10,188 nt of DNA from CAYMBL01 sp044225155 (GTDB taxonomy: Bacteria > Planctomycetota > Phycisphaerae > UBA1845 > Fen-1342). Positions 6,342 through 10,188 of the stretch are shown here, one piece after another. The stretch covers positions 1-10,188 of the forward strand of contig JBGAJB010000118.1 of assembly GCA_044225155.1 (NCBI GenBank), in the 5' to 3' direction. Made by a program: the position numbers and the translations under genes. A model generated the notes under the pieces. It was not told the DNA's origin and searched no databases. It was given only the letters and a program-made list of their open reading frames with translations. Position 1 is the stretch's first letter, and each line of letters begins with the position of its first letter.

Positions 6342-7010
6342 TCAGGCGACGCTGCGCCGCGCCACCGCCGCCTCAAGCTGAGGCACAACCTCGCGAATCT
6401 CCGCCAAGCCGGGGTGAATGTGCAGCGCGGCGCGATAATTTTCCAGAGCGCCGGCAAAATTGTGCTGCTCGCTGCAAACGTGACCCAGGCCGCACCAAGC
6501 CGCAAAATGGCGCGGGTTCAGCTCGCACGCACGGCGATATTCGGCGGCCGCCTCCTCCAGCCGGCCGGCCGAATGCAGGGCGAGGGCGAGTTGATGGTGG
6601 GCTTCGGCAAAGGCCGGCTCATCGTCCGTGAGGTCCCGCAAGCAGGCGATGGCCTCGTCCGCGCGCTCGTCACGCAGGTAATCGGCCCCTTGGGCGAGTC
6701 GCTGATTGGCGCGCGGCGAGCCGGCCCGCATCCAGACGCTCCAGAGCGCGTCTTCCGCTTCCTGGCTCGCGGCGCTGTCGCCGTCGCGCAGCAACTCGGC
6801 CAAGGCATCCGCGTCGGCGGTGCTGCCCGTCAAAGCGAGGCAGCGCGCGGCCGTCTGCTGAATGGCCGGCGTGTCGCACTTCAAGAGTGCGCGCAGCGTC
6901 GCGGGCGGCCAATTCTCATCGAGAACTGACAGTAATGTCCGACAATCTCCCCGCTCAAGCAGCGGGTGAACGCTGGCGAGAAATCCGCCGAGGCGCGACG
7001 AGCCGACCAT
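6342..7010 (-). CDS. HEAT-like plus tetratricopeptide-repeat (TPR) protein
   Basis: This 222-residue, mostly helical, soluble protein has no signal peptide. Residues ~46-98 look like HEAT-type helices, with a small-residue-rich ADADALAELLRDGDSA and a DALWSVWMRAGSP linker. Three TPR units follow at about 102-133, 136-167 and 170-201, with the usual spacing of G/A, Y/F and P (for example GRLEEAAAEYRRACELNP). The C-terminal part matches a widespread bacterial TPR family (W.RSGSP linker, FAE, PRHF.A..GLG, AL.IHP) whose function is unknown to me; such proteins act as scaffolds. I chose ATG 7010 because GGAGGT (7019-7014) lies 3 nt upstream; the frame runs on to 7097 without a better site. A good promoter lies at 7131-7159. 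It is followed by nadD 208 nt downstream on the same strand. Confidence 0.82.
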   Translation of the reverse strand: MVGSSRLGGFLASVHPLLERGDCRTLLSVLDENWPPATLRALLKCDTPAIQQTAARCLALTGSTADADALAELLRDGDSAASQEAEDALWSVWMRAGSPRANQRLAQGADYLRDERADEAIACLRDLTDDEPAFAEAHHQLALALHSAGRLEEAAAEYRRACELNPRHFAAWCGLGHVCSEQHNFAGALENYRAALHIHPGLAEIREVVPQLEAAVARRSVA

Positions 7011-7130
7011 GTGACCTCCATGTCGGGCGGCTTTTGGACGCAATGAATGCGTGCAACTATGTAGGCTGCGCCTGCTGCCCAAAAAAGCAGCGATCACGCA
7101 GTTGCCGATGTGCTCTCCCCTTCAAGTTCC

Positions 7131-7159
7131 ACAATATCTGGAAGTCATGCGCAGGTCAA
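7131..7159 (-). promoter_or_regulatory. Sigma70-type promoter for the TPR gene
   Basis: On the minus strand TTGACC (7159-7154) is followed, after exactly 17 bp, by TATTGT (7136-7131). These are 5/6 and 4/6 matches to the -35 and -10 consensus. Transcription would start near 7124, giving a leader of about 114 nt that contains a small hairpin with arms 7074-7078 and 7087-7091. It lies between the TPR gene start and the end of the queuosine transporter gene. Confidence 0.5.
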
Positions 7160-7263
7160 ACCTTACATGCCCGCGCGCGCTGATTTTTGCGCAGATTCTT
7201 TTATCGGATCGGGGAATGCCAGCGAGTGGGCCGGCTTGAACTGAGCGGCGGCCGTGCTGCACG

Positions 7264-8052
7264 TCAATCCTTCAGCGAAAACGGCGTGAAATCTGTCTTC
7301 GTGTCGTAGTAATCCTCTTTTTCTGCCCGCTTGAGGAATCCGACGACCGCGTAGGTGACAGGGGTCATGACGACCTCGATGCTCACTTTGAAAAACCAGT
7401 TAAACGCGACGGTCGCGAAGAGGGACTCCGTCGACCAGAGGCCCGCGAACGCGAGCGGGTAAAAGACAACGCTGTCCACGCCCTGGCCGATGATGGTGGA
7501 GCCGATCGTGCGCGTCCAAAGATACTTGCCGCGCGTCAGAATTTTCATCTTCGCCAGCACGAACGAATTCGCGAAGTCGCCGAGCCAGAATGCGAGAATC
7601 GACGCGCCGACGATGCGCCAGCCATTGCCAAACACGGTCTCCAGCGCCGGCTGAATGATCTTGTTGTACGGCTCATCGGCTTTCACCGGCAGATGGATCA
7701 CGACCCACGACATTACCACGTAGAAAATCATGGCCGCAAAGCCGGCCCAAATGACTTTTCGCGCGCGTGCATAGCCGTACACCTCCGTCAACACGTCGCC
7801 GAAGATGTAGCTGATGGGAAAAAAGATGTTGCCCGCACCGAATGTCAGTGCGAACCCGAGGATCGAAGTCTGGCAGACTTTGCCGGGCCCGATCATGTTC
7901 GAGCAAAGCAGCACCGTGACGAAGACGGCCATCACGAGGTCGTAGTATTTGTAATGGCGCGGATTCGTAACGTGTTCGCCGACCGATCCGGCCGGCGCGT
8001 AGGCAAGGTGCGTCGAAATACTTGCGGCAGGGCGGTTGTCGCCGGAATTCAT
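7264..8052 (-). CDS. yhhQ: Queuosine precursor transporter, YhhQ/VUT-1 family
   Basis: This 262-residue integral membrane protein is predicted to import queuosine precursors (preQ0/preQ1 or queuine) used to modify G34 of GUN-anticodon tRNAs. Family features are the ISYIFGDVLTEVYGYARARKVIW segment (80-102), W-L-G-D-F-A-N-S-F (156-164), TRGKYLWTRTIGSTIIGQGVDS (173-194) and E-V-V-M-T-P-V-T-Y near the last helix. Six membrane segments are visible at about 37-53, 63-83, 100-120, 146-166, 190-206 and 222-241. It has an N-terminal extension of ~30 residues compared with the ~220-residue E. coli protein. ATG 8052 overlaps the stop of the upstream dehydrogenase gene as ATGA, so translation is probably coupled. 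No queuosine-biosynthesis gene is in the window, and the exact precursor is not readable from sequence. Confidence 0.92.
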   Translation of the reverse strand: MNSGDNRPAASISTHLAYAPAGSVGEHVTNPRHYKYYDLVMAVFVTVLLCSNMIGPGKVCQTSILGFALTFGAGNIFFPISYIFGDVLTEVYGYARARKVIWAGFAAMIFYVVMSWVVIHLPVKADEPYNKIIQPALETVFGNGWRIVGASILAFWLGDFANSFVLAKMKILTRGKYLWTRTIGSTIIGQGVDSVVFYPLAFAGLWSTESLFATVAFNWFFKVSIEVVMTPVTYAVVGFLKRAEKEDYYDTKTDFTPFSLKD

Positions 8053-8738
8053 TGCTGAGTTGCTTTCGTTACGCGAATCGTTTCACCACTCGCCACCGCG
8101 ACGGTTCCGTTGAGGCACTGCTCGATCACCTTCGCCACGTCATCGGGGCTGAGCGTCTGAGCGGCCGGGAAATCCGGAAAGTGCTGCCGCAACATCCCGG
8201 TCTCCACCGCGCCGGGTGCGACCGCGTAGCAGCGAACGCCGGCCGGACTGCCCTCGTCCGCGCAAGCTCGCATGAACGTGTTCACCCACGCCTTGCACCC
8301 GCCATACACGGCGAAGCCGGTGAAAGGATCGTCGGCCGCAACAGACGAAATGCTGACGATCGCGCCCCGGCTTTTTTCCAGCGCCGGCCAGGCAGCACGC
8401 GTCATGCGAAAGACCGCGGCGATATTGAGATCAACACATGCGTCAAAGTCCGCATCGCCCATCTTCGCGACGGCGCAAAGCGGCGCGATTCCGGCATTGT
8501 TCACGAGCGCGTCAATGCGCCCGAATCGGCTCAGCGTTTTCGAAACGATCTGCTCGGCGGCGCCCGGTTGAGTCAAGTCCGCGCGGATGCTCTCCAGCGA
8601 CGAATCCCGCAGGGCGGTTGAAAGGGAGGAAAGATCGCCGCGGGCGACGGCCGCGATCGCCCATCCGGCGCGTGCCAGCCGCTGGACCGTGGCGAGTCCG
8701 ATTCCGCGCGAAGCACCTGTGACGAGCGCAACTTTCAT
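8049..8738 (-). CDS. Short-chain dehydrogenase/reductase (SDR, classical type)
   Basis: This 229-residue cytoplasmic oxidoreductase has a Rossmann fold. The cofactor motif is TGASRGIG (7-14), the structural NNAG is at 80-83, and the catalytic set is N105, S132 and Y145-x3-K149 (YGGCK). A34 region VARGD suggests either NAD or NADP use and is not decisive. The PGAVETGM segment (175-182) is the usual loop after the catalytic core. The C-terminus is short and lacks the typical final 'DGG' strand, ending in a basic tail. The substrate cannot be inferred. It starts at ATG 8738 without a strong ribosome site. It lies 110 nt downstream of tRNA-Asp on the same strand with no terminator seen between, and overlaps yhhQ by 4 nt. 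The SDR call is secure; a role linked to queuosine is not shown. Confidence 0.9.
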   Translation of the reverse strand: MKVALVTGASRGIGLATVQRLARAGWAIAAVARGDLSSLSTALRDSSLESIRADLTQPGAAEQIVSKTLSRFGRIDALVNNAGIAPLCAVAKMGDADFDACVDLNIAAVFRMTRAAWPALEKSRGAIVSISSVAADDPFTGFAVYGGCKAWVNTFMRACADEGSPAGVRCYAVAPGAVETGMLRQHFPDFPAAQTLSPDDVAKVIEQCLNGTVAVASGETIRVTKATQQ

Positions 8739-8848
8739 ACGTGGCTGGGAAGCCTCGCGGCCACCGAGCCAACGGTCAAGCGCCGCGACTCAACCGCGCG
8801 CGCAACCGCACAAACGTGACCATTTTTCCTGCTCTTCGTGGGGAGAAA

Positions 8849-8923
8849 CGAGGCCGACGGGGCTCGAACCCGCAACCTCCGCCGTGACAGGGCGGCGCTC
8901 TGAACCAATTGAGCTACGGCCCC
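8849..8923 (-). tRNA. tRNA-Asp (GUC anticodon)
   Basis: The minus strand folds into a complete cloverleaf of 75 nt. The acceptor GGGGCCG (8923-8917) pairs with CGGCCTC (8856-8850), with one G-U pair. There is a D-arm GCTC/GAGC, an anticodon stem CCGCC/GGCGG around the loop CTGTCAC (anticodon GTC), and a T-arm GCGGG-TTCGAGC-CCCGT. The discriminator base is G (8849), as expected for tRNA-Asp. CCA is not encoded. G34 of this anticodon is a queuosine target. Confidence 0.97.
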
Positions 8924-8941
8924 ACGAATTCCGAGCGAGAC

Positions 8942-8969
8942 ATGTTATCCGGAATCGACACGCTTGCAA
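8942..8969 (-). promoter_or_regulatory. Candidate promoter for tRNA-Asp
   Basis: On the minus strand TTGCAA (8969-8964) is followed after 16 bp by TAACAT (8947-8942), each a 4/6 match to consensus. Transcription would start near 8935, about 12 nt before the mature tRNA 5' end. The matches are modest, so this is a candidate only. Confidence 0.3.
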
Positions 8970-9022
8970 GTAACGAATGCGAAGCACGCGCCGCCGAATC
9001 GGTCAAGTTTGACAGGATTGTT

Positions 9023-9051
9023 TTGACCCGCGGCAGGCGGCGAAATAGACT
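9023..9051 (+). promoter_or_regulatory. Sigma70-type promoter for the NYN gene, giving a near-leaderless mRNA
   Basis: TTGACC (9023-9028) is followed after 17 bp by TAGACT (9046-9051). A second perfect TTGACA lies 14 bp upstream at 9009-9014, without a matching -10. Initiation about 7 nt after the -10 would fall at 9057-9060, right next to GTG 9061. An in-frame TAG (9046-9048) inside the -10 rules out an earlier start, and no ribosome site fits, so leaderless translation is plausible. Confidence 0.45.
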
Positions 9052-9060
9052 CCGGCCGGA

Positions 9061-9645
9061 GTGGGCCAAACTGTCCTCGTTGGCGGAAACAACCTGCTCT
9101 ATGCCGCGGCGGCGCGGAAGGCGGATCGGCCACCGGGCCGGGCAGCGCTCTGCGGGATCCTGGGTGAATGGGCGCGGCGCACCAGGGCGCGCGTGCGGGT
9201 CGTGTTTGACGGCCTGCCGCCCGACTCCGGATTGCGGCAGCAAATCAGCGACCCGGACGTAAGCGTCCTTTTCAGTGGGTCATCGGCCAGCGCCGATCGT
9301 GTGCTCGGCGAAATGATTCGCACATCGTCGGCCGGCAAGTTGATGCTTGTGGTCTCGTCGGATCGCGAAGTGGCGCGCGTTGCGCGCCGGCACCGTGCGC
9401 GCTCGATGCGCTCGGACGAGTTCTGGCGGCGGATTCAGCATCCACCCGCCGACTCGCCCGCCGCGCCGGACGAGAAATTGCTCGGTTCGCGCGACGACGA
9501 TGAGACGCAGCGCTGGCTGAACGAATTTGGATTCGGCACGCCCGAGGCGGATCAGCGGGCGTTTCGTTCAAGCCCAAAGGCAGTACCATGGCGAGTACGA
9601 CGGCCCATTCGGCGGTCATGGCTACCGGACAGCAGGCGGCGCTGA
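9061..9645 (+). CDS. YacP-like NYN (PIN-fold) domain protein with a substituted first acidic position
   Basis: This 194-residue protein resembles the NYN/YacP nuclease family (RNA-processing PIN fold). Matching segments are TVLVGGNNLLYA (4-15), RVRVVFDGLPPD (44-55), SVLFSGSSASADRVL (68-82), MLVVSSDREVARVAR (95-109) and SDEFWRRI (118-125). D50, D79 and D101 correspond to acidic positions kept in the family. The first motif is normally D-G-x-N, but here it is G8-G9-N10-N11, so one metal-binding Asp is missing; codon 8 is GGC, one base from GAC. The end of the recognisable part is ETQRWLNEFGFGTPE (148-162). The last ~30 residues are Arg-rich and may be frame run-on. GTG 9061 is the only usable start, because an in-frame stop lies at 9046. 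No Shine-Dalgarno is seen. It is divergent from tRNA-Asp. The family is fairly sure; the activity is uncertain. Confidence 0.75.
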   Translation: MGQTVLVGGNNLLYAAAARKADRPPGRAALCGILGEWARRTRARVRVVFDGLPPDSGLRQQISDPDVSVLFSGSSASADRVLGEMIRTSSAGKLMLVVSSDREVARVARRHRARSMRSDEFWRRIQHPPADSPAAPDEKLLGSRDDDETQRWLNEFGFGTPEADQRAFRSSPKAVPWRVRRPIRRSWLPDSRRR

Positions 9646-9850
9646 GGAGCTCGCCGGGGCCGTCTACCGGAGTCCTGCCCATTCCGGAGCGCCGGCGGAA
9701 ACGCGCTGGCCACGGCCGGCAGCTTTGTGGTGATCGACGGCCCGTCCAACACGCTGGTTCGTTCAGATGTGTGTGGACCTGTCCGCCGATGGCCTGCGGC
9801 TGCGCGCCCTGCGCGGGTTTCGGCGAATGATCAGCGGTACGAACTATCCT
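9588..9850 (+). pseudogene. Possible frameshifted or decayed small gene
   Basis: ATG 9588 has AAAGG seven bases upstream and opens a frame with normal composition (MASTTAHSAVMATGQQ...) to about 9696. From ~9697 the protein-like reading moves to the next frame (NALATAGSFVVIDGPSNTLV). From a (TG)4 run at 9768-9775 it moves to the third frame (VDLSADGLRLRALRGFRRM). No single frame covers all three. This could be a decayed gene, a sequence error, or chance. I do not recognise a family. It overlaps the end of the NYN frame. Confidence 0.22.
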
Positions 9851-10031
9851 CGCATCGACCCGGAGCGAACGGCGGCGCGGGATTCGATCAGATCTGTCGC
9901 GCTCAGTAACCGTGGTTCGCGCGGACGTCCAGTGGCCGACGGTCAGCACTCGGCGCTGGCGTCGGCTGGCTGGAAGTCTCGATCATCCGTCACGAGAGTA
10001 TTGGCTCGGGCGAAAGCGGTCAGCTAGGCCT

Positions 10032-10099
10032 GGCCTGAATAGGGCGGCTCAACCGGAAGTTGCGGCGGCCGGCTGAAATCAGGCCCACAAACGCCCTAT
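10032..10099. repeat. Two interleaved inverted repeats
   Basis: GGCCTGA (10032-10038) is complementary to TCAGGCC (10079-10085). The next 8 bases, ATAGGGCG (10039-10046), are complementary to CGCCCTAT (10092-10099). The two pairings cross, so in RNA they could form a pseudoknot, or only one forms at a time. A small CAAC/GTTG hairpin (10050-10062) lies inside. The function is unknown. Confidence 0.35.
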
Positions 10100-10102
10100 C
10101 AC

Positions 10103-10139
10103 GACCTTACCTCCAAGGTCTGATAACATATATTATGTT
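10103..10139. promoter_or_regulatory. Tandem palindromes in an AT-rich block, possible operators
   Basis: GACCTT-6-AAGGTC (10103-10120) and AACATA-3-TATGTT (10125-10139) are perfect palindromes 4 bases apart. The second overlaps TATATT (10129-10134), a 5/6 match to a -10 box, though no good -35 sits at the right distance. The AT-rich patch runs on to about 10150. This looks like a regulator-binding or promoter region for a gene beyond the window. Confidence 0.35.
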
Positions 10140-10188
10140 GCGTTGAATATGTCTCGGTCAGCCAATCAGACGACGCAAGCCAGTTTCT

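Larger units (their letters stand above)
9646..10188. other. Region without a confident gene
   Basis: This ~540-base tail has no open frame on either strand that I can support. A plus frame (9767-10027) and a long antisense frame across 9272-9949 lack family features. The first part carries the frameshifted reading described at 9588-9850. The second part (10032-10148) holds several inverted repeats and an AT-rich block in otherwise GC-rich DNA, which suggests a control region for a gene past the window edge. Confidence 0.6.

Noticed and set aside
6132..6929. 265-codon plus-strand frame opposite the TPR gene
   Set aside because: The TPR pattern on the minus strand is clear. The plus frame looks protein-like only because of base composition, and it includes the intergenic repeat.
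8022..8621. 199-codon plus-strand frame opposite the dehydrogenase
   Set aside because: The SDR motifs on the minus strand settle the coding strand.
9272..9949. Long open frame on the minus strand (225 codons)
   Set aside because: It is antisense to the NYN gene, Arg/Pro/Ala-rich with no family features, as expected for a shadow frame in GC-rich DNA.
10047..10148. Integron attC-like pair GCTCAAC ... GTTGAAT
   Set aside because: The two 7-mers fit the loose core consensus, but the intervening sequence does not pair as an attC hairpin and there is no cassette or integrase.
1..10188. CRISPR arrays, insertion sequences, prophage or toxin-antitoxin modules
   Set aside because: No regularly spaced repeats, transposase or integrase motifs, terminal repeats or known defence genes were found.

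Overview
The window reads as a stretch of a GC-rich bacterial chromosome, most likely a planctomycete of the Phycisphaerae type. The main pointer is the first gene. It ends in two dockerin-like EF-hand loops (GD-x-N/D...VDLSDLG..L.x(Y/F)G), a C-terminal signature very common on secreted proteins of that group. The intergenic 'LADGRGSD' element near 6300 fits the same picture. Both pointers come from recall of these families, not from a search.

Layout. Positions 2-277 (+) hold the 3' end of a secreted dockerin-type protein, followed by a strong bidirectional intrinsic terminator (302-342) and a structured intergenic segment (357-461). A Rieske non-heme iron oxygenase alpha subunit (489-1586, -) is divergent from a glycogen-debranching-type glucosidase (1753-3759, +). 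The glucosidase overlaps an aquaporin gene by 8 nt (3752-4549, +), so these two should form one transcript. The leader of the glucosidase can fold so that its Shine-Dalgarno sequence is paired. A minus-strand group follows: a small membrane protein of unknown function (4579-5103), a nicotinate-nucleotide adenylyltransferase (NadD) with an unrecognised C-terminal domain of about 145 residues (5090-6133), and a HEAT/TPR protein (6342-7010) with its own promoter near 7131-7159. Further on the minus strand are a YhhQ-type queuosine-precursor transporter (7264-8052), a short-chain dehydrogenase overlapping it by ATGA (8049-8738), and tRNA-Asp(GUC) (8849-8923). Divergent from the tRNA is a YacP/NYN-like PIN-fold protein (9061-9645, +). 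The last 540 bases have no confident gene. They hold traces of a frameshifted reading frame and an AT-rich block with two palindromes that looks like a control region for a gene beyond the window.

Most genes are housekeeping or metabolic and functionally unrelated. The links the sequence does support are the debranching enzyme/aquaporin overlap, the nadD/membrane-protein overlap, and the head-to-tail order tRNA-Asp, dehydrogenase, queuosine transporter. The last is notable because tRNA-Asp(GUC) is one of the four tRNAs that receive queuosine. There is no CRISPR array, insertion sequence, prophage or defence cassette. Nothing here amounts to a clearly new system. The best leads are the NadD fusion, the hidden ribosome-binding site at 1684-1747, the aquaporin cysteine tail, and the NYN protein with a substituted active-site position.
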